64,000 bases of DNA, from positions 124,001 through 188,000 of the forward strand of contig JAKASR010000001.1 of the NCBI GenBank assembly GCA_021818955.1, read 5' to 3'. This stretch comes from Acidobacteriota bacterium (GTDB lineage: Bacteria; Acidobacteriota; Terriglobia; Terriglobales; SCQP01). Below are positions 17,681 through 25,217 of this stretch, piece by piece. The translations under genes were made by a program, and so were the position numbers. Under the pieces are notes generated by a model. That model did not search any database. It was not told where the DNA came from and saw only the letters and a list, made by a program, of their open reading frames with translations. The first letter of the stretch is position 1, and every line of letters starts with the position of its first letter.

Positions 17681-18301
17681 ATGCCGCGCCGTTTTCTGAC
17701 TGTTGCCGATCTGGAAGGCCTGGAAGAGGGGGCGGAGCTGGCGTTGGGCGCCGATTGCGAGCTTACCGACTGGGCGCGGGAAGAGGCGGAGCGGCGCGGG
17801 TTGCGGATCAAGCGGGTGGCGGCGGGCGCGCCGCCGCCGCAACTTCCCCGGCCGCGGCTGGCCATCGCCAGCGATCATGGCGGCTGGGAGTTGAAGCAGG
17901 CGCTCGTTCCCTGGCTGCGCGACCAGGGTTACGCGGTAGCGGACCTGGGGCCGGAGGAGTCGCGCCCGCTCGATTACCCCGACCAGGCGCTGCGGGTGGC
18001 CGAAGCGGTGCGCGCCCGCCAAGCCGATTTGGGCATCATGATTGACGCCGCCGGCATCGGCTCGGCGATGGCGGCCAACAAAGTGCCGGGCATTCGCGCC
18101 GCGCTCTGCTATGACCGTGCCACGGCGCGCAACAGCCGCGAACATAATCACGCCAACCTGCTGACCTTGGGCGGACGAATGCTGTCGCCGGAACTGGCGC
18201 GCGAAATTGTCTGGACCTGGCTGACAACCGCGCCCGCCGGCGGCCGCCACGCGGCGCGCGTGGAGAAAATCAACGCCATTGAGAAGAAAAGCTATACCTG
18301 A
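17681..18301 (+). CDS. rpiB: RpiB-like sugar-phosphate isomerase with N-terminal extension and Cys-to-Asp change
   Basis: 206 residues. The RpiB/LacAB core starts at about residue 58 (RLAIASDHGGWELK, with D65 and H66) and includes NKVPGIRAALCYD and REHNHANLLTLGGR. The 57-residue N-terminal extension (LTVADLEGLEEGAELALG, then ELTDWAREEAERRGLRI) resembles the short module seen at the start of several microcompartment-associated enzymes. At the position of the E. coli catalytic Cys66 (CGTGIG) this protein has D122 (IDAAGIG). Ribose-5-phosphate/ribulose-5-phosphate isomerisation is expected from the family but the altered base means activity or substrate may differ. Starts 12 bp after hpt. Confidence 0.85.
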   Translation: MPRRFLTVADLEGLEEGAELALGADCELTDWAREEAERRGLRIKRVAAGAPPPQLPRPRLAIASDHGGWELKQALVPWLRDQGYAVADLGPEESRPLDYPDQALRVAEAVRARQADLGIMIDAAGIGSAMAANKVPGIRAALCYDRATARNSREHNHANLLTLGGRMLSPELAREIVWTWLTTAPAGGRHAARVEKINAIEKKSYT

Positions 18302-18304
18302 AAA

Positions 18305-18320
18305 GTCAAAATATTTTGAC
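18305..18320. promoter_or_regulatory. Perfect 16-bp palindrome after rpiB
   Basis: GTCAAAATATTTTGAC is a perfect palindrome starting 4 bp after the rpiB stop. It is AT-rich in a GC-rich genome. It could be a protein-binding site or a remnant of a terminator stem; no loop is available for a stable RNA hairpin. Confidence 0.35.
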
Positions 18321-18364
18321 CATTTTGGGCCGGTTTGCACAGGATAAACTATTGAAAATAAAGC

Positions 18365-18489
18365 GTTATTCCACGGAAACGGCGGTTATTCCAAAATTCC
18401 GGCCGTTGTCTCAAGCTTGGAATAACGGGAATGGCTTTTAGATTCAATTATTTAAGCCGGTTATTCCAAATTTTCGCACTTGGAATAAC
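18365..18489. repeat. Cluster of GTTATTCCAA motifs in two inverted pairs
   Basis: The convergent rpiB/LOG gap holds two inverted pairs of GTTATTCCAA/TTGGAATAAC (18385-18394 with 18417-18426; 18460-18469 with 18480-18489), each a perfect 10-bp stem with loops of 22 and 10 nt. A fifth half-site (GTTATTCCA) is at 18365-18373. The same 10-mer recurs at 23212-23221. The arrangement could serve as operators, a bidirectional terminator, or a small dispersed repeat. Confidence 0.75.
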
Positions 18490-18522
18490 GGGATTTACCT
18501 GCGTGAATTCACGCAGCCGGGT

Positions 18523-19113
18523 TTAGTTTGCCGGGGTGACACGCTCGCACCATTTTTCCACTCTGGGAGCCGGTTGCCATGCCTCCAGTGCCGAGAGCAT
18601 AGCGGCCGGCGTAGCGCGAGCCAGCACCAGGCGGCGGTTTTCCGGCTTTAAAAATTTTTCCGTCACGGCATGGTCGAACATGGCCAACAGCGGGGTGAAG
18701 TAGCCGCGGACATTGATCAACCCGCAAGGCTTACAATGCAGGCCCAACTGGCTCCAGGTAAGGATTTCGCAAAATTCCTCGAGCGTGCCGAAGCCGCCGG
18801 GCAAAGCGATAAAGGCGTCGGCCAGCTCGGCCATGAGCGTCTTGCGCTCGTGCATGGTGCCCACGACATGCAAGCGGGAGAGGCCGTCATGGCCGACATC
18901 GCGCGCGTGCAGATGTCCGGGAATGACGCCGATGACTTCGCCGCCACCGGCCAGCATGGCATCGGCGAGCACGCCCATCAGGCCGACGTTTCCCCCGCCA
19001 TAGACCAGGCCGATACGGCGCCGCAGCAGTTCAGCGGCCAGCGCTCGCGCCGCGCCGGCGTATTCGGGATTTTTCCCGGAACTGGAACCGCAAAAAACAC
19101 AGACGCGCCGCAT
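18523..19113 (-). CDS. LOG-family (TIGR00730) nucleotide phosphoribohydrolase
   Basis: 196 residues with the LOG signature PGGFGTLEE at residues 105-113 and the Rossmann-like start VCVFCGSSSGKNPEY, plus GLVYGGGNVGLMG. Family members cleave nucleoside 5'-monophosphates to base and ribose 5-phosphate, originally described for cytokinin activation; many bacterial members act on AMP or general purine monophosphates. Converges with rpiB, another ribose-phosphate enzyme, across the repeat-filled gap. Cytokinin production should not be assumed. Confidence 0.9.
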   Translation of the reverse strand: MRRVCVFCGSSSGKNPEYAGAARALAAELLRRRIGLVYGGGNVGLMGVLADAMLAGGGEVIGVIPGHLHARDVGHDGLSRLHVVGTMHERKTLMAELADAFIALPGGFGTLEEFCEILTWSQLGLHCKPCGLINVRGYFTPLLAMFDHAVTEKFLKPENRRLVLARATPAAMLSALEAWQPAPRVEKWCERVTPAN

Positions 19114-19272
19114 AGAAGTGGTTCCATTCTACTGCCCGGCGGCAGAGAATACATCGCCGTTGTGGAGGATTAAAAGAACCACCTCGGTAGGAAAGGCAAG
19201 CAATCGCCCGAAGAGCGAACGGCCGCGAAACGTGGAAAATGCCGGCAGCCGGGCAAGACGCAAACTGGAGCG

Positions 19273-20610
19273 ATGCGGCAGAATGGACCCATGCCGGATG
19301 AGGCTACGCTAACCCTGGATGCCCGCGCGGTGTGGCATCCTTACACCCAAATGCTGACGGCGGCGCCGCCGCTGGCGATTGCCCGCGGTAGCGGCGCCTG
19401 GCTGATAGCCGAAGATGGCCGCCGTTATCTGGACGCCATCTCTTCCTGGTGGGTAACACTGCACGGGCATGCCGAGCCGCGCATTGCCGCCGCCATTGGG
19501 CGCCAGGCGGCGGAATTGGAGCAGGTCATTTTTGCCGGGTGCGCGCATCGTCCGGCGGCGTTGCTGGCCGAGCGGCTGCGCTCACGGCTGCCGCGCGGGC
19601 TGGAGCGCATCTTTTTTTCCGATAACGGTTCGACCGCGGTCGAGGTGGCCATCAAGCTGGCGCTGCAATACTGGCACAACCTGGGCCAGCCGCAGCGCCA
19701 AAAAATCGTTACCCTGGAACATGCCTACCATGGCGATACCTTCGCCGCCATGTCAGCCAGCGCGGAGTCGCACTTTACCGCGCCCTTTGCCGCCTGGCGG
19801 CTGCCGGTGGAGCGCGCGCACGCGGCCTATTGCTATCGCTGTCCGGCAGGCTTAAAGCGCGAACACTGCGCGCTCGAATGCCTCAGCCGGCTGGAAACTT
19901 TATTGGCGGCAACCGGCGAAGACGTAGCGGCCGTGCTGGTTGAGCCGCTGTTGCAGGGCGCCGGAGGCATGATTGTCCATCCGGTGGAGTTTTTACAGGG
20001 GGTAAAGCGGCTTTGCGATCGCCAAGGAGTGCTGCTGATCGCGGATGAAGTGCTGACCGGCTTCGGGCGCACCGGCGCCATGTTTGCCTGCGAGCTGGCC
20101 GGCGTCGCTCCCGACCTGCTCTGCCTCTCCAAAGGCCTGACCGGAGGCTTTTTGCCGATGGCCGTCACCGCCGCGAGCGCGAAGATCTACGACGCCTTTT
20201 TGAGCCGCGACCGGCGCAAAACTTTTTTCCACGGCCACTCATATACCGCCAACCCGCTCGGCTGCGCGGCCGCTCTCGCCAGCCTGGATATATTCGACAG
20301 CGAACCGGTTTTCGAGCGGATTGCACGCATCGCCGCCGTACACGCCGAGCGCCTGCCGGCGCTGGCCGCGCATCCCCGCGCCGGCGATGCGCGCCAGATC
20401 GGCACCATGGCCGCCCTCGAGTTGGCCGAAGGCGAAGGCGATTACCTGGCCGGGATTGGCCCGCGCCTACAGGCGTTTTACCTGGAACGGGGGATTCTGC
20501 TGCGTCCGCTGGGCGGCGTGATTTACGTGCTACCGCCCTATTGCATCACGCCGGAGGAACTGCATCGCGTCTGGGACGCGATAGCGGAATCGCTGGAACG
20601 GGTAGCTTAG
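19273..20610 (+). CDS. bioA: Adenosylmethionine-8-amino-7-oxononanoate aminotransferase
   Basis: 445 residues from ATG 19273; ATG 19291 (six residues shorter, MPDEATLTLDARAVWHPYTQM) is equally plausible since neither has a strong ribosome-binding site. WHPYTQM and SSWWVTLHGHAEPRI are BioA-specific. The PLP lysine is K287 (LCLSKGLTGG), with the cofactor Asp in ADEVLTGFGRTG. Transfers the amino group from S-adenosylmethionine to KAPA, giving DAPA in biotin synthesis. No bioB, bioD or bioF is in the window. The gene is monocistronic and divergent from the LOG gene. Confidence 0.93.
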   Translation: MRQNGPMPDEATLTLDARAVWHPYTQMLTAAPPLAIARGSGAWLIAEDGRRYLDAISSWWVTLHGHAEPRIAAAIGRQAAELEQVIFAGCAHRPAALLAERLRSRLPRGLERIFFSDNGSTAVEVAIKLALQYWHNLGQPQRQKIVTLEHAYHGDTFAAMSASAESHFTAPFAAWRLPVERAHAAYCYRCPAGLKREHCALECLSRLETLLAATGEDVAAVLVEPLLQGAGGMIVHPVEFLQGVKRLCDRQGVLLIADEVLTGFGRTGAMFACELAGVAPDLLCLSKGLTGGFLPMAVTAASAKIYDAFLSRDRRKTFFHGHSYTANPLGCAAALASLDIFDSEPVFERIARIAAVHAERLPALAAHPRAGDARQIGTMAALELAEGEGDYLAGIGPRLQAFYLERGILLRPLGGVIYVLPPYCITPEELHRVWDAIAESLERVA

Positions 20611-20685
20611 ACCTATTCAGGCCCTTGACCTGAACGCGGCAAAAACCGATACCTTCCGGCCCCAGCTTATTGCCATTGCCGGGCA

Positions 20686-20783
20686 CAATTCCCGCGGAAT
20701 TGCCGGCTGGCTTGATGCAATTCCTGCGGAATTGCTTGGTTTTATCGTCACCAGGCGCGGAACCGAACCGGAACCCCGCGCCT
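20686..20783. repeat. Dispersed repeat, middle module (two hairpins)
   Basis: Contains a CAATTCC-CGC-GGAATTG hairpin (20686-20702), then GCAATTCC-TGC-GGAATTGC (20717-20735) and an AGGCGCGG/CCGCGCCT stem (20753-20760 with 20776-20783). From 20717 on it aligns over about 67 nt with 26248-26314, with about 11 mismatches by hand. Located in the 255-bp gap between bioA and the flavoprotein gene, which otherwise shows nothing recognisable. Confidence 0.8.
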
Positions 20784-20865
20784 AACCTCCGCGCAATATT
20801 CCGACGCCTGACCGCCGAGTTCTGTATTCTGTTTTCTACCAGACGCACGCTGGCAACGGGAGCAC

Positions 20866-22215
20866 GTGGCGGAACGGATACTCATCCTGGGGGGGGAAGC
20901 GGCGGGGCTGAGCGCGGCCAGCCAGGCGCGCCGGGCGGCGCCGGGGGCAGAGATTTGCGTATTGGAAGCCGGGCCGGTGGCTTCCTATGGCGCCTGCGGC
21001 ATTCCGTTTGTGCTTTCCGGCGAAGTCGCGGCGATGGAGCAGTTGGTGATATACAGCCGCGAGCGGCTGCGCCAGGAACGCCGGTTGGAGGTGTTGACCG
21101 GGCACGCCGCGGTGGAGATTGCGCTAGCGGAGCGGCGGGTGCGGGCGGCGACGCCCGCGGGCGAGCGTTGGTTTGGCTTCGATCGCCTGGTCATCGCGAC
21201 CGGGGCGCGCCCGCGCGGCGCCTTTCCCGGAATCACGCCGGGCGAGCGCATCGTGCAGCCTTATGCCTGGGCGGAAGCGGCGCGGTTGGCGAACTGGCTG
21301 GGGACGGCTAACGCGCCCCGGCGCGCCCTGATCATCGGCGGCGGCTATATCGGGCTGGAAATGGCCGACGCGCTGCGGCAGCGGGGGCTGGAGGTCACGC
21401 TGGCGGAAAGCGGGGAGCATCTGCTGAGCGGGCTGGATGCGGAACTGAGCCTGGGGCTGGAGGAAGCGGCGCAGGCGGCGGGAGTGCAACTGCGGCTGGG
21501 CGCGCGGGTGAGCGCGATAGAGACGGGGCGAAGCGAGTTGCGCGCCGCCACGTCGCTGGGCGAGATGGCGGCGGAACTGGCGCTCGATTGCAGCGGTCTC
21601 GAGCCGCGCATCGAGTTGGCGGAAGCGGCGGGGGTAGGGCGCGGGCGCAGCGGGGCGCTGGAAGTGGACGAACGCCAGCAGACCACGCGGGCGGAGGTGT
21701 ATGCCGCCGGCGATTGCGCCGAAAGCCGGCACCGGGTCAGCGGGGCGGCGGTGTGGCTGCCCTTAGGCGGGGTAGCCAATCAGCAGGGCCGCATCGCCGG
21801 GCAAAACGCCGCCGGCGGGCGGCCGGCGCGCTTCCCCGGCGTGCTGGGCAGTTTCGCAGTGCGCGTTTTTGGGTTGGAGGCGGGCCGCACCGGGTTGAAC
21901 AGCCGCGAAGCGCGCGCCGCCGGCTTTCGTCCCGCCGCCGTCGAGGTCGAGGCGGCAACCCAGGCCGGCTATCTCGGCCAACAACGCATGCGCCTGCGGC
22001 TGGTTTACGAGGCCGGCTCGGAAAAAATACTGGGCTGCCAGGCGCTGGGCGCGCCCGGCACGATACTGCCGCGCCTGCATGCCGCCGCCGCCGCCTTAGC
22101 TTTCGGCATGCGGCTGGAAGAAGTGGAGATGCTCGACCTGGCCTACGCGCCGCCCCTGTCGCCGGTATACGATCCGCTGCGGATTGCGGCGCATAAAGCC
22201 CGGAAAGTTTTTTAA
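20866..22215 (+). CDS. CoA-disulfide reductase/NADH oxidase-family flavoprotein
   Basis: 449 residues, pyridine nucleotide-disulfide oxidoreductase of the single-cysteine group. N-terminal FAD site ILILGGEAAGLSAASQARR; redox-active C44 in SYGACGIPF, matching the S-x3-C-x2-P/F active site of CoA-disulfide reductase and Nox; NAD site ALIIGGGYIGLEMADAL; second FAD motif EVYAAGDCAE. It could reduce CoA disulfide or polysulfide, or act as an NAD(P)H oxidase or peroxidase. No rhodanese domain is fused at the C-terminus. The start is GTG (20866). The GNAT gene follows 40 bp later. Confidence 0.85.
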   Translation: MAERILILGGEAAGLSAASQARRAAPGAEICVLEAGPVASYGACGIPFVLSGEVAAMEQLVIYSRERLRQERRLEVLTGHAAVEIALAERRVRAATPAGERWFGFDRLVIATGARPRGAFPGITPGERIVQPYAWAEAARLANWLGTANAPRRALIIGGGYIGLEMADALRQRGLEVTLAESGEHLLSGLDAELSLGLEEAAQAAGVQLRLGARVSAIETGRSELRAATSLGEMAAELALDCSGLEPRIELAEAAGVGRGRSGALEVDERQQTTRAEVYAAGDCAESRHRVSGAAVWLPLGGVANQQGRIAGQNAAGGRPARFPGVLGSFAVRVFGLEAGRTGLNSREARAAGFRPAAVEVEAATQAGYLGQQRMRLRLVYEAGSEKILGCQALGAPGTILPRLHAAAAALAFGMRLEEVEMLDLAYAPPLSPVYDPLRIAAHKARKVF

Positions 22216-22255
22216 TGACTGCAACTCCGTTTGCGCTTGCCAGTTAAGATTGAAG

Positions 22256-22783
22256 ATGATGAACGAACCGGCAATGCAGATTAAGGCATCGACCGCGGCC
22301 GATGCGGCCGCCATCCAAGCCGTAGCCCGAGCCGCCTGGGATGCCACTTACCGCGATTTGATTCCGGCGGAAGCGCGCGCGGAATATCTGCGCCGCGCCT
22401 ACGATCCCGGCTGGTTGGCGCAACTGCATGCGCGCGACAATGTGCGTGGCTTCATCGTCTGGCGCGGCGCGCAGGCGGTGGGGTTCGCCATGTTGTCGCT
22501 GGGCTCTCCGGAAGAGGATCCGCCGGGAGCGGTGCTGCGCAGCCTCTATTTATTGCCGGAGGCGCAAAAGCTGGGCTATGGACGCAAATTGCTGGAGGCG
22601 GCGCGCGAAGCGGCGCGGGCGAGCGGGGCCCCATTTTTATGGGTAGCGGTGCATAGCGGGTTGAGCGCGGCGCGCCGCTGGTACGAACAGCAGGGATTTA
22701 TCTACGACGGCCCGGCCGATACGCAGATTGGCGGCGCCAACGTCAACCAGGCGGTGTACCGCATGCCGCTGGGAAGGGATTAG
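22256..22783 (+). CDS. GNAT-family N-acetyltransferase
   Basis: 175 residues from the first of two adjacent ATG codons. Motif A of the GNAT fold is visible (LRSLYLLPEAQKLGYGRKLLEAA, where Q-K-L-G-Y-G-R is the acetyl-CoA pyrophosphate loop), as is the C-terminal AARRWYEQQGFIYDG. Acetylates an amino group on an unknown small molecule or protein. The open frame extends upstream to 22184 but would overlap the flavoprotein gene. An intrinsic-terminator-like repeat begins 8 bp after its stop. Confidence 0.85.
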   Translation: MMNEPAMQIKASTAADAAAIQAVARAAWDATYRDLIPAEARAEYLRRAYDPGWLAQLHARDNVRGFIVWRGAQAVGFAMLSLGSPEEDPPGAVLRSLYLLPEAQKLGYGRKLLEAAREAARASGAPFLWVAVHSGLSAARRWYEQQGFIYDGPADTQIGGANVNQAVYRMPLGRD

Positions 22784-22790
22784 CAGCCCG

Positions 22791-22820
22791 GCGGCACGGC
22801 CGCTTTTACTTTTAGACGCT
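22791..22820 (+). terminator. Terminator-like repeat module A, copy 1
   Basis: GCGGC-ACG-GCCGC stem-loop followed by TTTTACTTTT, 8 bp after the GNAT stop. The same module recurs at 25149, 26147, 27166, 30177, 34275 and, reversed, near 36142. Stem plus T-rich tract and position fit an intrinsic terminator. Confidence 0.65.
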
Positions 22821-22830
22821 TAAAACATTT

Positions 22831-22855
22831 GTCCGACCCGGGCCGTTAACGCTTT
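22831..22855 (+). repeat. Dispersed repeat module B, copy 1
   Basis: GTCCGACCCGGGCCGTTAAC followed by GCTTT, a copy of the B module (core CGGCCGTTAACGCTTT). It lies 10 bp after module A copy 1, so A and B are joined here with almost no spacer. Confidence 0.75.
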
Positions 22856-22915
22856 CTGACGGTCTGTTAGCCGAGCAGTTAAGCCCGCTATATACAGCAC
22901 CAGCGCGAGTTAGTC

Positions 22916-23146
22916 TTATGCCGACCAGAGGCGGCGCAGTTGCAGGCGGACGCTCAAGGGCGGCTGATAGGGCCCCGGATCGGAGCGAATCCGCGCCCGC
23001 GCGGAGGCCAGCTCAGCGGGGGAATAGAGATGGCTGTGATGGCAGCGTTCGCAATTGACCTCAACCAGACCGAATCGCGGCGCGACGATCTGAGAAAAAT
23101 CCAGCCGCCGTCCGCAGTTGCGACAATCAGAGAGTTGAATCGCCAT
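22916..23146 (-). CDS. Small zinc-ribbon-like protein
   Basis: 76 residues starting MAIQLSDCRNCGRRLDF. Two C-x2-C pairs (DCRNC-G and NCERC-H, 24 residues apart) form a likely zinc ribbon; a His-rich HHSHLYSP segment follows the second pair. Start selected because GAGGT lies 4 nt upstream on the coding strand; the frame also extends to 23200. Single-ribbon proteins of this size usually bind nucleic acid or act as adaptors, but no function can be assigned. Flanked by dispersed repeats on both sides. Confidence 0.55.
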   Translation of the reverse strand: MAIQLSDCRNCGRRLDFSQIVAPRFGLVEVNCERCHHSHLYSPAELASARARIRSDPGPYQPPLSVRLQLRRLWSA

Positions 23147-23557
23147 GGAGACCTCGACAGTAATCCGTTGCGGGCATTGATTATGCATGTTAACGGCCAA
23201 AAAATGCCCCGGTTATTCCAAATTGGCAATGATGCAGAACTCCTGCCGAATGAGGCGCATGTGGAGCGGGAATTGCCGGCCGGAGAAAAAGCAACAAGCC
23301 GGGGAATTTGGCCGGACATGACAAATTGAGTCAACCGGATGGACGGGAATTGTCAAGCAATGCGGCCGTTAACGCTTTACGCCCGAATCAGGCAATTCCT
23401 GCCCCGGAGATGGGGAAATTTTTACCCAATTTAGCTAATGAAGGTAGGGGAAAGCCTTAAGCAGTAAGCGGCAGGCGGAGACGCGGGGCTCTTTTAGGTT
23501 CCGCGCCCATGGCGGCTCGACCGTGCCGTTAATATGGAATAAGGAGAAGAAAACCCT
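23147..23557. other. 411-bp intergenic region with repeat fragments
   Basis: Holds a GGCCGTTAAC core (reverse strand) at about 23190, one GTTATTCCAA motif at 23212-23221, a module B copy (GCGGCCGTTAACGCTTTAC from 23362), and a half GCAATTCCTGC arm near 23392. The 3' end carries the AAGGAG ribosome-binding site of the P5C dehydrogenase gene. No ORF with coding character was seen. Confidence 0.6.
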
Positions 23558-25141
23558 ATGCCGGCTATTGAAGCCCCCGCCAGCGAACTCACTCGCCTGA
23601 GCGAATTTCACAACGAGCCTTACGCCGATTTCAGCCGCCCGCAGGTGCGGGAGCACTATCAAGAGGCGCTGGCGCGAGTGCGCAGCCGCCTGGGCCGGGA
23701 ATATGCCTGCCGGATTGGCCACGAGGACCGGCATGCGTCCAAGACTTTCGCCTCGCTCAACCCATCCAACCCGCAGGAGGTGATCGCGCGGCACCAGGAA
23801 GCGGGGCCGGAACTGGCGGCGGAGGCGGTGGCGGCGGCGGCAAAAATGTTCGAATGCTGGCGGCTGAGCGCGGCGGAAAAACGCGCCGGGATTTTGTTGC
23901 GCGCCGCAGAGCTGCTGCGCCAGCGCAAGGCCGAATTCGCGGCCCTGATGGCGCTGGAGACGGGCAAGACCTGGCCGGAAGGGGAGGCGGATGCCAGCGA
24001 GGCCATCGATTTTTGCGAATATTACGCCCGGCTGGCGCTAAAGCTGGCGGGGCCGCAGCCGGTCACGCAACTGGCGGGCGAGCGCGATGAGCTGATGTAT
24101 TTACCGCTGGGCGTGGTGGTGGTGATTCCGCCCTGGAATTTTCCGCTGGCCATCATGGCCGGAATGACCACCGCCGCCTGGGTGGCGGGGAATACGGTGG
24201 TGTTGAAGCCGTCGAGCGATTCGGCCACGATCGCGGCCGAGTTTGTGGCGCTTTTGCGCGAAGCCGGTTTGCCGGACGGGGTGGTCAACCTGATCACCGG
24301 CGGCGGCACGGTGGCAGGGCGGGCGCTGGTGGAAGACCCGCGGGTGGCGATGATCGCCTTTACCGGCTCGAAGGGCGCCGGGCTGGATATCCAGCAGCGC
24401 GCGGCGGCGCCACGTGCGGGACAGCAGGTGGTCAAGCGCGTGATTCTGGAGCTGGGCGGCAAAGACGCGATTTTAGTGGACGAGGAGGCCGATTTCGAAG
24501 CCGCGGTGGAAGGCGTGGCGGTTTCCGCCTTCGGCTACCAGGGGCAGAAATGCTCCGCCTGCTCGCGCGCCATCGTGCACGAAAAAATCTACGATCGCTT
24601 TCTCGAAGCGCTGGTGGCGCGCGCCGGACGCATCCGGACCGGGGCGGCGGAAGATTTTTCGCATACCATGGGGCCGGTCATTAACGAACGGGCGATGAAG
24701 GGCATTTTGGGTTACATCGATATCGGCAAAAAAGAAGGCCGGCTGCTGCTGGGCGGCAAGCGCCTGGGGGAAAGCGGCTACTTCATCGAGCCGACGATCA
24801 TTGCCGACATTGCGCCGCGGGCGCGCATCGCCCAGGAAGAGATTTTCGGGCCGGTGCTGGCGGTGATTTCCTGCCGCAGCTTCGAGCATGGGCTGGAGAT
24901 CGCCAACGATACCGAGTATGGGCTCACGGGGGCGGTGTATAGCCGCAACCGGGAGAAGATCGAGCGCGCCAAGCGCGAATTTCACGTCGGCAATCTCTAT
25001 ATCAACCGCAAGTGCACCGGGGCCATGGTGGGAGCCCATCCGTTCGGCGGGTTTAAGATGTCAGGCACCAACTCGAAGGCCGGCGGCCCGGATTATCTGC
25101 TGCTGTTTACCCAGGCGAAGTCGGTGGCGGAGAAGGTGTAG
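23558..25141 (+). CDS. rocA: L-glutamate gamma-semialdehyde (P5C) dehydrogenase
   Basis: 527 residues, the length of stand-alone P5C dehydrogenases. The catalytic Cys is C332 (GQKCSACSRAIV, the P5CDH-specific form), general base E298 (ILELGGKD) and NAD-binding K217 (VVLKPSS). The N-terminal 50 residues (FHNEPYADF, then EALARVRSRLGREY) match this family and not other aldehyde dehydrogenases. Oxidises glutamate semialdehyde to glutamate in proline and arginine catabolism. No proline dehydrogenase gene is nearby. The gene ends 8 bp before a terminator-like repeat. Confidence 0.93.
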   Translation: MPAIEAPASELTRLSEFHNEPYADFSRPQVREHYQEALARVRSRLGREYACRIGHEDRHASKTFASLNPSNPQEVIARHQEAGPELAAEAVAAAAKMFECWRLSAAEKRAGILLRAAELLRQRKAEFAALMALETGKTWPEGEADASEAIDFCEYYARLALKLAGPQPVTQLAGERDELMYLPLGVVVVIPPWNFPLAIMAGMTTAAWVAGNTVVLKPSSDSATIAAEFVALLREAGLPDGVVNLITGGGTVAGRALVEDPRVAMIAFTGSKGAGLDIQQRAAAPRAGQQVVKRVILELGGKDAILVDEEADFEAAVEGVAVSAFGYQGQKCSACSRAIVHEKIYDRFLEALVARAGRIRTGAAEDFSHTMGPVINERAMKGILGYIDIGKKEGRLLLGGKRLGESGYFIEPTIIADIAPRARIAQEEIFGPVLAVISCRSFEHGLEIANDTEYGLTGAVYSRNREKIERAKREFHVGNLYINRKCTGAMVGAHPFGGFKMSGTNSKAGGPDYLLLFTQAKSVAEKV

Positions 25142-25148
25142 CCGGCAA

Positions 25149-25212
25149 GCGGCACGGCCGCTTTTACTTTTCGGCGCGGACGTTTGCGCAAAGATCCGGA
25201 CGAAGCCGGCCG
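25149..25212 (+). terminator. Terminator-like repeat module A, copy 2
   Basis: GCGGC-ACG-GCCGC (25149-25161) followed directly by TTTTACTTTT, 8 bp after the P5C dehydrogenase stop. The remainder (GGCGCGGACGTTTGCGCAAA, then a degraded CCGG stem) continues the module. The position mirrors copy 1 exactly. Confidence 0.65.
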
Positions 25213-25217
25213 CCCAA

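Noticed and set aside
23558-25141. Aldehyde dehydrogenase as a microcompartment enzyme linked to deoC/rpiB
   Set aside because: The active-site context (GQKCSACSRAIV) and N-terminal region are those of P5C dehydrogenase, and no encapsulation-like helix is present.
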